64,000 nucleotides of DNA from Pseudomonas sp. GD04091 (GTDB lineage: Bacteria > Pseudomonadota > Gammaproteobacteria > Pseudomonadales > Pseudomonadaceae). Both the position numbers and the translations under genes were made by a program. The notes under the pieces are model-generated. The model ran no database searches and was not told the origin of the DNA. It saw nothing but the letters and a program-made list of their open reading frames with translations. Where the stretch lies: positions 186,001 through 250,000 of the forward strand of contig NZ_JAOEBG010000002.1 of NCBI RefSeq assembly GCF_029836165.1. The letters are read 5' to 3'. Positions 55,436 through 64,000 of the stretch are shown here, piece by piece. Every line of letters begins with the position of its first letter. The stretch's first letter is position 1.

Positions 55436-57119
55436 CGACGAGGGGTTCCTTGACGGCGGATCGAAGAAGGTCCAGCTCGATCACATGATCGGCCAGAGCA
55501 GCTAGATGAGGCTGGTGGCTGACCAGCAGGATGGCGCTGTCGGGCAAGCGCTTGCGCAGCAGCGCCAGCAATTCGCTGGCCGTCTGCGGATCGAGGGCCG
55601 AGGTGATCTCGTCCAGCAGCAACAACCGTGGGCGGTTGAGCAGCAGGCGGGCGAACAGCAGCCGTTGCTGCTCGCCGCCCGACAACCGCTGGCGCCAGTC
55701 GGCGCGCAGCCCCAGGCGATCGCCCCATTCGCCCAGCCCGACGTCGTCCAGCGCCTGACGCGACTAGGCTTCGCTGAACGCCGCAGCTGGCCTGGGATAG
55801 GCCAACAGCTCGGCCAGCGGCTCGTCACTCAGGTAACCCTGCTGGGGTATCCAGAGTGCCTCGCCGCAGCGGGCCAGGGTGCCGTGGTAATGCGGCCAGA
55901 AGCCGGCGAGCGTGCGCAGCAAGGTCGACTTGCCCACTCCGGAACGCCCGTGCAGCAGGGTCAGGCTGCCGGATGGCAGGTAAAGGCCCAGCGGCCCCAG
56001 CAACAGCTTGCCGTCGGCATGCCGCACGCTCAGGCGAGCCTCCAGCACGGCGCTGGACGCGGGGCTGGCCTGCGGCACCGCGCGATCGGTATCGAGCAGC
56101 CGAACGAAGCCATGCAGGCGCTCCACGCAGGCCGACCAGAGCGCGATATCACGATAGGCATGGATGAACCAGCTCAGTGAACCGGAGACCTGGCCGAAGG
56201 CCGACTGGATACGCATCAGCCCGCCCAGTTGCAGCTGCCCCGCGAGGAAAGCCGGCAAGGCGAAGAAGAACGGCGCGATGATCGTCACCTGCTTGTAGCC
56301 GACCGTGAACAACGCCAGGTTGCGCTCGGCGCGCATCAGCTGGTACCAGTTGCCCGCCACCTCGGCGAAGCGCCGGCCCAGGGCCTTGCGTTCACTGCTC
56401 TCGCCCTGCTGCCCGGCGATCGCCTCGGCATGCCGTCGACGCAGGATCAGCGCCCCTCGGTAATCGGCCTCGCGCTGTTGCTGCTGGTAGTTCAGGCGCT
56501 GCAGTGAGCCACCGATCCACTGGGTCAGGCCGATGCCCAGCACCGTGTAGATCACGCACGCCCAGACCATGTAGCCCGGCAGCCGGTACTCGTTGCCCCC
56601 CAGGCTGAAGGCGAAGCTGCCCGACAGGGTCCAGAGGATGGCGACGAAGGACACCAGGGTCACCAGCGCGCGGACGAACGACAGCAGCAGTTGCACGGTC
56701 AGCTCGATCATCTGGCGGATGTCGTCGGCGATGCGCTGGTCCGGGTTGTCCGGCTCATGCCCTTGCAACTGCAGGCGGTAGTGGCGGCCATCAGCCAGCC
56801 AACGCCCGACCACATGCTCGGTGAGCCAGGCGCGCCAGCGGATCAGCAGCTGCTTGCGCAGGTAGTCGGCGTACACCACCGACAGGATCATCGCCACCGC
56901 CAGGCCGGCGAACTGGTACAGCAGGCGGTACAGCGCGGGACCATCGACGGCCTGCAGAGCGTTGTAGAAGGCGCCGTTCCATTCGTTCAGGCGCACGTTA
57001 AGCCACACCCCGAACAGGGTCAGGCCAAGCACCGTGGCCAGTAGCGCCCAGGCCGGCCAGGCCTGGCGCGAACGCCAGAACGGCCGGGTGATAGCCCAGA
57101 ATTGTCGTAGTCGGTTCAT
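55425..57119 (-). pseudogene. YddA-like ABC transporter with an in-frame amber stop
   Basis: SbmA/BacA-YddA family fused permease-ATPase. If read through it would have 564 residues, the normal length. The membrane domain (about 1-330) and Walker A HGRSGVGKST (about 390-399) with Q-loop WIPQQGYL are intact. Codon 452 is TAG (55764-55766). In the same frame, the sequence continues with LSGGEQQR (ABC signature), LLLLDEITSALDP (Walker B) and VSHQPH (H-loop). Thus the ATPase domain is split by one nonsense codon with no frameshift. The product stops at 451 aa unless the codon is suppressed. It sits between receptor and protease genes. Confidence 0.9.
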
Positions 57120-57135
57120 CGGTATCGGCCGCCGC

Positions 57136-59916
57136 TCAGAAATCGTAGGCCAGCCCCAGCCACAGCTGGCGCCCCGGCTGGTAGACCTTGTAGGTGCCGC
57201 CACGCCAGTTCAGGGTGTCGCTCTGGTTGCGGGTGTTGAACAGGTTGCTGACCTCGGCGGTGAAGCCCAGCCCGCCGGCGAAGGCCGGCTTCCATTGCAG
57301 GCTGGTGTCCCAGCGCCACAGCGAGCCGATGCGTGCCGAACTGTACTTGCGCACCCGCAGGCCGCTGTCGGGCAGCGTGTAGTAGCCGTCGGCATCGGTG
57401 TCGTGCTTGTAGACCTGATCGCGGCTGCTCTCGAACGTCACCCGGTTGAACAGCGACAACCCCTGGGCCTGCCAGGTCGCCTGCCAGTCCAGGTTGAGCT
57501 TCCAGGGGGCATTGAAGTCGGTGGCGGGCAGGTCCCTGGCACTGATCACCTTGCCGTTGTACCAGGCCTTGTCCGGGTCGAGTTTCATGCTCAGGTCGGT
57601 GTCGGTGTAACCCAGCTCCAGGGCGGTGTCACTGCGGGTGCGCTGCCAGGCCAGCGAGGCGCCGAAAAGGTGTTCGGCGCCCTGCCAGCGCAACGGTTCG
57701 AGCATGCTCACGCTCAGGTAGACGTTGTCGCTGTCGATCCTGCTGTCGTTGGTGAACTGCTTGATGCTGCGTTTGCCGCTGTCGCGGCTGTCCGGGTACT
57801 TGGGCCGGCTGCGCACCTCGTCGCGGTGCTTGCGGTTGACGTACTGCAACGACCACAGGCTGTTGCCCCAGCGCTGGCTGAGGCCGACCATCAGCTCGTC
57901 GCTGTAGGGGGTCTTGAGGTCGTCCAGGCCTTCGTAGTCGGGCGTGGCGTCCCAGCTGCCGTCACCGTTGTCGATCAGTTCCAGGCAGCTGGGGTCGTAG
58001 TAGCAATGCTTGAGGCCGCCGTTCTGCGCGCCATACAGGGCATAGGTAAGCATCGAGCTGCCGTAGTAGCGGTTGGCCCCGGCCTTGAGCACGGTGTCGC
58101 CATTGCCTTGCACGTCCCAGGAAACCGCCAGGCGCGGCGCCAGGTTGTTGCGCCCGACGAAGTCGTCGCGGTCCAGACGCACGCCGGGGCGCACGGTCAC
58201 CCGGCCCCACTCCACGGCATCCTCGGCGAACAGGTGATAGCTGGTGTAGCGGGTCGAGGCGGAGCCGGCGAAGAACGCATCGACCTGCTGCAGGTTGTAG
58301 AAGTCCTGCATGCCAGTGAAGGTCGCCGAGTAGTGGGTCTGGTCGCGCTTGAACTCGGCATCGACCTGGTTGATCCCCGCCCCCACCGTCAGCTGGTGGC
58401 CCAGCACGCCGGTGCGCAACTGGTCGAAGGCGAACTGGCCGGACAGCTCGACGGTGTCCTGGTAGCTCTGCAGGCTGCCGGGGCCGCCGTACTGGAAGTT
58501 CTTCGGATTTCGCCAGTCGCTGAAGTCACGGACCATGATGCGAAAATCGGTGTCGCCATCACGTTCGTCGGTCACATGCCGGTAGCTGGCCGAAAGATCC
58601 AGGCGCCCCAGATCGGTCAGTTGCTCGAGCTTGAGGATGCTGCCCAGGCCATCGTGACGGCTGCGGTAGCCGGAGTCGGCGATGGTGTTCTGGAACATCT
58701 GTTCTTCGTAGCCCGAGTACAGCACCGTCCAGTGCAGCGTGGTCTCGGGCGTGGCATACAGGCTGAACTTGGCCGAGAGGTTGTCGGACTGGCGGCGTTG
58801 CTGGCGGTTGCGTGCCGGGCTGTCGGTGGCGACCAGCTCGTCGCCCTCGATGATGAAGCCCTGCCCGCCCAGGTCGCGCATGGGGATCTTCGAGTCGCGC
58901 CGCGAAGCGCTGACCACCACGCCGAGGTTCTCCGCCAGCTGGGTTTCGGCCCAGGCGCCGTAGTCGCTCTTCTGGTACTTGGGCTGGAAGCGCGCCGGGC
59001 GATCGACGCTGTTGTTGGCGCTGTCGAAGTCCAGGCGGCTGTCGCTGAAGGTGCGGTTCCAATCGGCATCGCTGTGCCGGTAGTACACGCGCCCGCCCTG
59101 CCCGCCTCGCCAGCTGCGCGAGGTGGCCTCGACCACGCCGCCGGTGAAGCCGCTGTAACGGGCGGAGATGTTCGAATCGTGCACTTCGAGGCTGTCGATC
59201 AGGCGACTGTCGAGATAGAAGCCTTGTTCGCTGGAGGTGCCCGAGGCCAGGGTCACGCCGTTGCCGGGGTCGACCGGGTCGAGGTCGTTGTTCATGCGCA
59301 TGCCGTCGAGGCTGAACAGCCCCTGGTAAGGCCGCGAACCATGGATGGAAATCGAATCGGGCTTGATCTCGCCCTGGTTCAGGCCGCTCTGGCTGCTGTT
59401 GGAGAACTGCACCACCGGGTGGCTGCGCAACAGGTCGGTGAGGTTGCTGTTGGCCTGGGGGCGCTTCTGGATCTGTTCGGCGGTGAGCGCGAACGGGTTG
59501 GAGAAGCGTTGCTCGTCTTCGTTGTGCAGGCTGTTGACGTTGGTCGGCTGCAGACGCACGGAACGATCGTCGCCGGCCTGGTCGCGGCGGACCAGGTAGC
59601 CGTTGCCGGTGTTGACGGCGCTCAGGCCACTGCCGGCCAGCAATGCCTCCAGCGCCGCGGCGACGCTGAAGTGTCCCTCCAGGCGTGACGCCTGATAGCC
59701 CTCCACCAGCCGTGAGTCATAAGCCAGGCGTGCACCGCTGTGTTCGGCGAAGCGTGTCAGGCTCTGACCGAGGGGCCCCGCGGGGATGGAAAAGTAGCGG
59801 CGCTCGCCGGATTGCTCGCGGGAGGCCGGTGCTTCATCGGCCAGTGCGCAGGGAGCGGCCGCCAACAGCATTGAAGCGCAGAGCAGTACCGGGAAAGTCG
59901 AGGTATCGGAAGGCAT
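57136..59916 (-). CDS. TonB-dependent outer-membrane receptor with STN signalling domain
   Basis: Large receptor (926 aa). A signal peptide (ending ALA before DEAP) is followed by an STN domain (about 40-111; FSIPAGPLGQSLTRFAEHSG), typical of transducers that act on FecR-like proteins. The plug (about 130-255) includes SGFTGGVVEA, and the 22-strand barrel ends with Phe (LWLGLAYDF). Two nearby cysteines in HCYYDPSCLEL may form a loop disulfide. It is the first gene of an operon with the YddA-like and M16 genes. A large extracellular part could bind a protein such as ferredoxin; the substrate is inferred only. Confidence 0.93.
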   Translation of the reverse strand: MPSDTSTFPVLLCASMLLAAAPCALADEAPASREQSGERRYFSIPAGPLGQSLTRFAEHSGARLAYDSRLVEGYQASRLEGHFSVAAALEALLAGSGLSAVNTGNGYLVRRDQAGDDRSVRLQPTNVNSLHNEDEQRFSNPFALTAEQIQKRPQANSNLTDLLRSHPVVQFSNSSQSGLNQGEIKPDSISIHGSRPYQGLFSLDGMRMNNDLDPVDPGNGVTLASGTSSEQGFYLDSRLIDSLEVHDSNISARYSGFTGGVVEATSRSWRGGQGGRVYYRHSDADWNRTFSDSRLDFDSANNSVDRPARFQPKYQKSDYGAWAETQLAENLGVVVSASRRDSKIPMRDLGGQGFIIEGDELVATDSPARNRQQRRQSDNLSAKFSLYATPETTLHWTVLYSGYEEQMFQNTIADSGYRSRHDGLGSILKLEQLTDLGRLDLSASYRHVTDERDGDTDFRIMVRDFSDWRNPKNFQYGGPGSLQSYQDTVELSGQFAFDQLRTGVLGHQLTVGAGINQVDAEFKRDQTHYSATFTGMQDFYNLQQVDAFFAGSASTRYTSYHLFAEDAVEWGRVTVRPGVRLDRDDFVGRNNLAPRLAVSWDVQGNGDTVLKAGANRYYGSSMLTYALYGAQNGGLKHCYYDPSCLELIDNGDGSWDATPDYEGLDDLKTPYSDELMVGLSQRWGNSLWSLQYVNRKHRDEVRSRPKYPDSRDSGKRSIKQFTNDSRIDSDNVYLSVSMLEPLRWQGAEHLFGASLAWQRTRSDTALELGYTDTDLSMKLDPDKAWYNGKVISARDLPATDFNAPWKLNLDWQATWQAQGLSLFNRVTFESSRDQVYKHDTDADGYYTLPDSGLRVRKYSSARIGSLWRWDTSLQWKPAFAGGLGFTAEVSNLFNTRNQSDTLNWRGGTYKVYQPGRQLWLGLAYDF

Positions 59917-59951
59917 CGATCGTGATCCGTGCTAGGCAGTGTCGACCCCAG

Positions 59952-59970
59952 GGAACTGGGAATCATTATC
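59952..59970. promoter_or_regulatory. Possible Fur box upstream of the TonB receptor
   Basis: AATCATTATC matches ten contiguous bases of the Fur consensus half, and about 14 of 19 positions agree. It lies about 36-54 bp upstream of the receptor start. The left half is poor, so this site is weaker than the one before the sigma factor. Confidence 0.5.
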
Positions 59971-60210
59971 GACTTGTTATGCCGAACGGGATCGTGAAAG
60001 GGACAACGGCAGTTGCAAGAAACTGGCAATGCTACGCGGCTGCCTGCGTCAGCGGGGTGTCGCGCCCTGCATTGGCAACGCGCGTCGCGCACTCATGAAA
60101 GGCCGCGTTTATTGTGGAATTCAAGTACACAATCGAAAGAATAATTACCCGAGATAGGAATTTTTCGCTTTCCTAGACTAGCGCGATCTACCCTGCCTGG
60201 ATCGTATGCC

Positions 60211-61437
60211 ATGACACACGCCCCCGCTTGCGCTTCGGCCTCGACACGCCACAGCGTCTTCGCCATCACGCTGCTGGCCATTGCCGCCTTCGTCATCGTC
60301 ACCACCGAGTTCCTGATCATCGGCCTGCTGCCCGCCCTGGCCCGCGACCTGGATATGTCGATCTCCGCAGCCGGCCAGCTGGTGACCTTGTTCGCCTTCA
60401 CCGTGATGCTGTTCGGCCCACCCCTGACCGCCGCCCTCGCCCATATCGAGCGCAAGCGCCTGTTCATGGTCATCATGCTGATCTTCGCCGCCTCCAACGC
60501 CCTGGCGGCCGTGGCGCCGAACATCTGGGTGCTGAGCCTGGCGCGCTTCATCCCGGCGCTGCTGCTGCCGGTGTTCTGGGGTACCGCCAGCGAGACGGCC
60601 AGCCAGCTGGTCGGCCCCGAGTGGGCTGGTCGCGCCGTGGCCCAGGTCTATCTCGGCATCGCCGCGGCCACCCTGTTCGGCATCCCGCTGGGCACCGTGT
60701 TCGCCAACCTGATCGGCTGGCGCGGCGCGTTCTGGGGCCTGACCGCGCTGTCGCTGCTGATGCTGGTACTGCTGGCGCTGTACATGCCGCCCCTCGCGCG
60801 CCCGGAGCGCAGCAGCATCGGCCAGCAGATGCGCATCCTGCGCGATGGCCGTTTCATCGGCAACATCGTGCTCTCGGTGGTGGTCTTCACCGCCATGTTC
60901 ACCGCCTATACCTACCTGGCCGACATGCTCGAACGCCTGGCCGGCATCGCCCCGGTGGCAGTCGGCTGGTGGCTGATGGGCTTCGGCGCCATCGGCCTGG
61001 TCGGCAACTGGCTCGGCGGGCACTTCGTCGACCGCAACCCGTTGGGCGCCACCGTGGTGTTCGTGCTGATCCTGGCCGCGGGCATGTCCCTGAGCATCCC
61101 GCTGGCCGGTTCGTATGTCGGCCTGGCGGTGGCGCTGACCGTCTGGGGCATTGCCTACACCGCGCTGTATCCGGTGTGCCAGGTCCGCGTGATGAAGGCC
61201 GCCAGCCATGCCCAGGCCCTGGCCGGCACCCTGAATGTCTCGGCCGCCAATGCCGGTATCGGCCTGGGTGCCATCATCGGCGGCTACAGCATCGAGCAGG
61301 CGGGCCTGGCCAGCATCGGCTACATCGCGGCCGCGATCGCGCTGGCCGCGGCGGTGATCTGCCTGTTGCTGATCCCGTTCAAGGAGCGCCGTGCCATCGT
61401 GGCCGGTTTGCAGCGCGTCGGGACGCGAAATCGATGA
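60211..61437 (+). CDS. MFS transporter, DHA1 drug:H+ antiporter type
   Basis: Inner-membrane exporter (408 aa) with about twelve hydrophobic segments. The cytoplasmic loop after helix 2 (LAHIERKRLF) is the site of motif A. The arabinose efflux/SotB-like part TTEFLIIGLLPALARDLDMSISAAGQL is present. It likely exports drugs or small metabolites. The stop overlaps a short in-frame leader that runs into the LysR gene. It is divergent from the TonB receptor across a 294-bp spacer. Confidence 0.9.
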   Translation: MTHAPACASASTRHSVFAITLLAIAAFVIVTTEFLIIGLLPALARDLDMSISAAGQLVTLFAFTVMLFGPPLTAALAHIERKRLFMVIMLIFAASNALAAVAPNIWVLSLARFIPALLLPVFWGTASETASQLVGPEWAGRAVAQVYLGIAAATLFGIPLGTVFANLIGWRGAFWGLTALSLLMLVLLALYMPPLARPERSSIGQQMRILRDGRFIGNIVLSVVVFTAMFTAYTYLADMLERLAGIAPVAVGWWLMGFGAIGLVGNWLGGHFVDRNPLGATVVFVLILAAGMSLSIPLAGSYVGLAVALTVWGIAYTALYPVCQVRVMKAASHAQALAGTLNVSAANAGIGLGAIIGGYSIEQAGLASIGYIAAAIALAAAVICLLLIPFKERRAIVAGLQRVGTRNR

Positions 61438-61613
61438 ACGCGTCGGGTGCATTTCGCCTGACGGCAAAGGCGCAACTTCGGTTTCGACCCGCCGTGCTTG
61501 CTGCTACCCTGGCCGCCACCGCGCTGTCTGCCCCCGTGCAGGCAGCCACCCCACGCACTCAATGCATGAAGCGTGTGCGCCCACCTCGGACGCTAAAGGT
61601 AGAAGGATTTTCA
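61434..61613 (+). other. In-frame signal-peptide-like leader fused to lysR, possible gene remnant
   Basis: ATG 61434 overlaps the MFS stop (ATGA) and opens a 60-codon frame without a stop that leads directly into the LysR ATG. It encodes RFRPAVLAATLAATALSAP, followed by VQAATP, a convincing Sec signal peptide with an Ala-x-Ala cleavage site. A regulator would not need one, so this may be a remnant of a lost periplasmic gene that once was coupled to the MFS gene. Translation of the LysR protein most likely starts later. Confidence 0.45.
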
Positions 61614-62537
61614 ATGAGGCTTACCGAGCACCTCAAAGGCATCGAGGTTTTCGTCACCACGGCGGATGCCGGCAGCTTCACCGCCGCCGCCATGCAACTC
61701 AATCTTTCGACCTCGGCCGTGAGCAAGGGCGTCGCCCGCCTCGAAGCACGCCTGGGGACTCGATTGTTCGAGCGCACCACCCGAAGCCTTGCCCTGACCG
61801 ACAGCGGCGAGGCCTTCTACCGTACCTGCACACGCATTCTGGCCGAGCTGGAAGAAGCCGAAACGGTACTGACCGCACAGCGGCAGGAGCCTGCCGGGCG
61901 CCTGCGCATCGATGTGCCGGTGACCTTCGGCAAGCAACATGTCCTGCCGTTGCTGCTGAACTTCACCGAGCATAATCCACGCCTGCGTCTGCATGCCTCG
62001 TTCACCGACCGCTTCGTCGATCTCATCGAAGAAGGGATCGACCTGGCGGTGCGTATCGGCAGCGTCGAGCAACTGCCGAACCTGCTGGCGCACCAGCAGC
62101 TTGGCCAGGAACGCCTGATCTTCTGCGCAGCGCCCCAGTACCTGGGCCAGCACCTGGAGATCCAGCACAGCCATGAGCTCGATCAGCTCGACTGCATCCT
62201 GTATGGCCGTGCCGATGGCAGTGTCAGCCCCTGGATGTTCAGCGGCCCCAATGGCCAGATCGAACGGCGTACCATGAACGGCAGAATCACCGTCGGCAGC
62301 GGTGAAGCCCAGGTGCAGGCGGTCAAGGGCGGCTACGGTATTTCGCAACTGGCGACCTGGATGATTCGCGACGAACTGCAGCGCGGCGAACTGGTGCAAA
62401 TCATGCCGCACCTGACAACGCCGGGGCTGGCGGTGCACCTCATCTGGCCGCGTAGTCGGCAATTGCTGCCTAAAGTCGACCTTATGCTGCGTTTGCTTTC
62501 CCAGCATTTGACGCCGCTGTTCCTCGACCACAACTAA
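61614..62537 (+). CDS. LysR-family transcriptional regulator
   Basis: Regulator of 307 aa. The N-terminal HTH LKGIEVFVTTADAGSFTAAA and AVSKGVARLEARLG is typical of the family. The effector domain covers about 90-300 (DLAVRIGSVEQLPNLLA, ISQLATWMI). The start ATG 61614 has AGAAGGA six bases upstream. It lies directly after the MFS gene on the same strand, so it may control that exporter. Confidence 0.93.
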   Translation: MRLTEHLKGIEVFVTTADAGSFTAAAMQLNLSTSAVSKGVARLEARLGTRLFERTTRSLALTDSGEAFYRTCTRILAELEEAETVLTAQRQEPAGRLRIDVPVTFGKQHVLPLLLNFTEHNPRLRLHASFTDRFVDLIEEGIDLAVRIGSVEQLPNLLAHQQLGQERLIFCAAPQYLGQHLEIQHSHELDQLDCILYGRADGSVSPWMFSGPNGQIERRTMNGRITVGSGEAQVQAVKGGYGISQLATWMIRDELQRGELVQIMPHLTTPGLAVHLIWPRSRQLLPKVDLMLRLLSQHLTPLFLDHN

Positions 62538-62692
62538 GGCAAAGGGCCCCGCGCGTCGATTTGATCCTGCCCCGTAGTGCCCGCATACATCCACGTGTAT
62601 GCTGGCCAAGCTCTGCGATCGCCCTGCGGATTCGCTGCCGCCCTTCGCGATCAGGCCACGATCGAGCACTTGCGTACCGGACGCCCTGCCCC

Positions 62693-63556
62693 ATGACCGT
62701 CGACCTGAACGCGCTCTACCCCAAGCTTATCCACCTGATGCTGGACACGGTGTTCGTGGTCGACCGAGACAACACCATCGTGTTCGTCAGCAACGCCTGC
62801 GAGGCCTTGCTCGGCTACCGCGCCGAGGAGCTGACCGGCACGCCGATCACTCGCTATCTGCATCCCGACGACCTGGAGACCACCCGGGCCTCGATCATCC
62901 GGGTCATGAACGGTCAGGCGCATTTCGACTTTCGCAACCGTTACGTCCGCAAGGACGGCGGCGTCGTGCACATTCTCTGGGCGGCGTTCTGGTCCGACGA
63001 AGTCGGTGCCCGGATCGGCGTGGCGCGCAACATCACGGCGCTGGCCGAGGCCGAAGAGGAACTACGCTTTCTCGCCCACCACGACCCACTGACCCGCCTG
63101 TGCAACCGCTCGCTGTTCAACGACCGCCTGCGCGCAGCCCTGGATATGGCGCGGCGCGAGGAGCAGGTGCTGGGGTTGCTGTTCCTGGATATCAACGATT
63201 TCAAGGGCATCAACGACGTGCATGGCCATGCGGCGGGCGACCGCGTGCTGTGCGCCGTCGCCCAGCGCCTGCAGGGCTGCGTGCGGGCGACCGACACGGT
63301 GGCCCGCATGGGCGGTGACGAGTTCACCGTGCTGCTGCCGGATCTCCCGTCGGCCGGTGCCGTGGCCGAGAAGGTGGCGCAGATACTCGCCGTCATGGCC
63401 GAACCGTTGGGCGAGGAATTCGGCGCGATTGGCATGCCGTCGTGCAGCATCGGCGTGGCCTGCTACCCCATGGACGGTACCGACGCCGACACCCTGCTCA
63501 GCCTGGCGGATGACGACATGTACCGGTGCAAGAGGCATCGCCCCAAGGCCGGTTGA
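62693..63556 (+). CDS. PAS-GGDEF diguanylate cyclase
   Basis: Predicted cytoplasmic cyclic-di-GMP synthase (287 aa). The PAS domain (about 10-125) includes VVDRDNTIVFVSNACEALLG and a C-terminal cap. The GGDEF domain (about 130-285) has HDPLTRLCNRSLFNDRL, and the signature MGGDEF is intact (GGDEF at 207-211), so it is probably active. A typical RxxD inhibitory site is not obvious. No membrane segments are present. The start ATG 62693 gives the shortest complete PAS domain. Confidence 0.92.
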   Translation: MTVDLNALYPKLIHLMLDTVFVVDRDNTIVFVSNACEALLGYRAEELTGTPITRYLHPDDLETTRASIIRVMNGQAHFDFRNRYVRKDGGVVHILWAAFWSDEVGARIGVARNITALAEAEEELRFLAHHDPLTRLCNRSLFNDRLRAALDMARREEQVLGLLFLDINDFKGINDVHGHAAGDRVLCAVAQRLQGCVRATDTVARMGGDEFTVLLPDLPSAGAVAEKVAQILAVMAEPLGEEFGAIGMPSCSIGVACYPMDGTDADTLLSLADDDMYRCKRHRPKAG

Positions 63557-63742
63557 GGACGCGGGAACCTGGGCGTCAGCCCGGGAGCAATGGTTGCGCG
63601 GACAAGGACTTGCAGGACGACCTGCGGCCTGTCGCCTGCCAGAACTTTTTCCGCTTGGGCGGTCTATTGGTCAGCGCGCCAGGACGACGGCGTGCCACCG
63701 TGTCACCACCGGCCCAATCGCCATTCAGAGGTTGCCCCCACC

Positions 63743-64000
63743 ATGAAACTTCCTGCCCCACGCCTGCTGATCATCGGCCTGCTCGCGCTCGCGACGGTGG
63801 GTCCGGCTTCGGCTGCGCAGATGAAGACCAGCAGCCCGGCATCCACTCCCGCGCCCAAGGTCGCGGCGATCGACACCCCGTGGCCAAGCCTGGCCGGCGA
63901 ACAGACCGGGCCATTGCTGGCCCATGACGACCGCTACCGTCACGACGGGCGCTGGCATGACCGTCGGGACGACTGGCGCCGGGAACAGTGGCGCCGCGAA
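63743..64000 (+). CDS. Periplasmic protein, Asp/His/Arg-rich (partial)
   Basis: The visible 86 codons encode a signal peptide (MKLPAPRLLIIGLLALATVGPASAA, shown here in part as LLIIGLLALATVGPASAA) and a low-complexity hydrophilic segment with HDDRYRHDGRWHDRRDDWRR. This pattern resembles small envelope-stress or metal-binding proteins, but the C-terminus lies beyond the window and no family is assigned. It is 186 bp after the diguanylate cyclase on the same strand. Confidence 0.65.
   Translation, partial: MKLPAPRLLIIGLLALATVGPASAAQMKTSSPASTPAPKVAAIDTPWPSLAGEQTGPLLAHDDRYRHDGRWHDRRDDWRREQWRRE

Noticed and set aside
60228..61433. A long in-frame extension of the LysR protein back over the MFS gene
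   Set aside because: The region is clearly the MFS gene in another frame; only the last 60 codons before LysR deserve notice.

Overview
This window is high-GC chromosomal DNA from a fluorescent Pseudomonas, most likely of the P. putida group. The evidence is the gene order serS-crcB-rarA-lolA-ftsK / aat-ate-infA / clpA-clpS / cspD / icd-idh / nudJ-mnmA-hflD-purB, the two isocitrate dehydrogenases side by side, the pseudomonad OsmC-YcaO fusion, and many REP-type palindromes. I saw no CRISPR array, tRNA, rRNA, transposase or prophage gene.

Layout. (1) 1-20.9 kb is core housekeeping: tRNA charging, a fluoride channel, replication-fork maintenance, lipoprotein carriage, chromosome segregation, the N-end rule set (Aat, Ate, ClpS, ClpA), infA, cspD, both isocitrate dehydrogenases, tRNA thiolation, purine synthesis and a ribosomal oxygenase. 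(2) 21.1-25.2 kb holds an RTX lipase (family I.3) and topoisomerase III. (3) 25.2-31.8 kb is a polyamine catabolism block: binding protein, agmatine deiminase, LysR regulator, PuuB-like oxidase, XRE-cupin regulator and PuuA-like ligase. (4) 32.0-39.8 kb is a mixed accessory stretch: TSUP permease, NudC, an ECH1-like isomerase, NhaB, a reductase-fold protein, a GNAT remnant, two membrane proteins, a small lipoprotein, a TetR regulator and an NTF2-like protein. (5) 39.9-48.4 kb is reductive pyrimidine catabolism: PreA, PreT and dihydropyrimidinase on one strand, divergent from an NCS1 transporter, an N-carbamoyl-beta-alanine amidase and an isochorismatase-fold hydrolase. (6) 48.4-51.0 kb has the OsmC-YcaO protein and a DUF1289 protein. 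(7) 51.1-60.0 kb is the most interesting region: a Fur-boxed FecI/FecR pair facing a three-gene operon of an STN-type TonB-dependent receptor, a YddA-like ABC transporter and an M16 peptidase lipoprotein. This resembles the Fus (ferredoxin uptake) and YddA-YddB-PqqL systems for pulling iron-bearing proteins into the periplasm and cutting them. The ABC transporter gene carries an in-frame amber codon between Walker A and the ABC signature. (8) 60.2-64 kb has an MFS exporter, a LysR regulator preceded by an in-frame signal-peptide-like leader, a PAS-GGDEF diguanylate cyclase and the start of a periplasmic protein.

How the genes work together. Region 1 is a clear N-end-rule cluster, in which transferases mark N-termini, ClpS recognises them and ClpA unfolds them. 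Region 3 would turn agmatine into N-carbamoylputrescine and putrescine into gamma-glutamyl intermediates, but the amidohydrolase that links them (AguB) is not in the window. Region 5 contains uptake plus all three steps from uracil/thymine to beta-amino acids. Region 7 is a receptor, protease and transporter set with its own cell-surface-signalling regulators. Functions are assigned by reading motifs and family resemblance; no database search was run.
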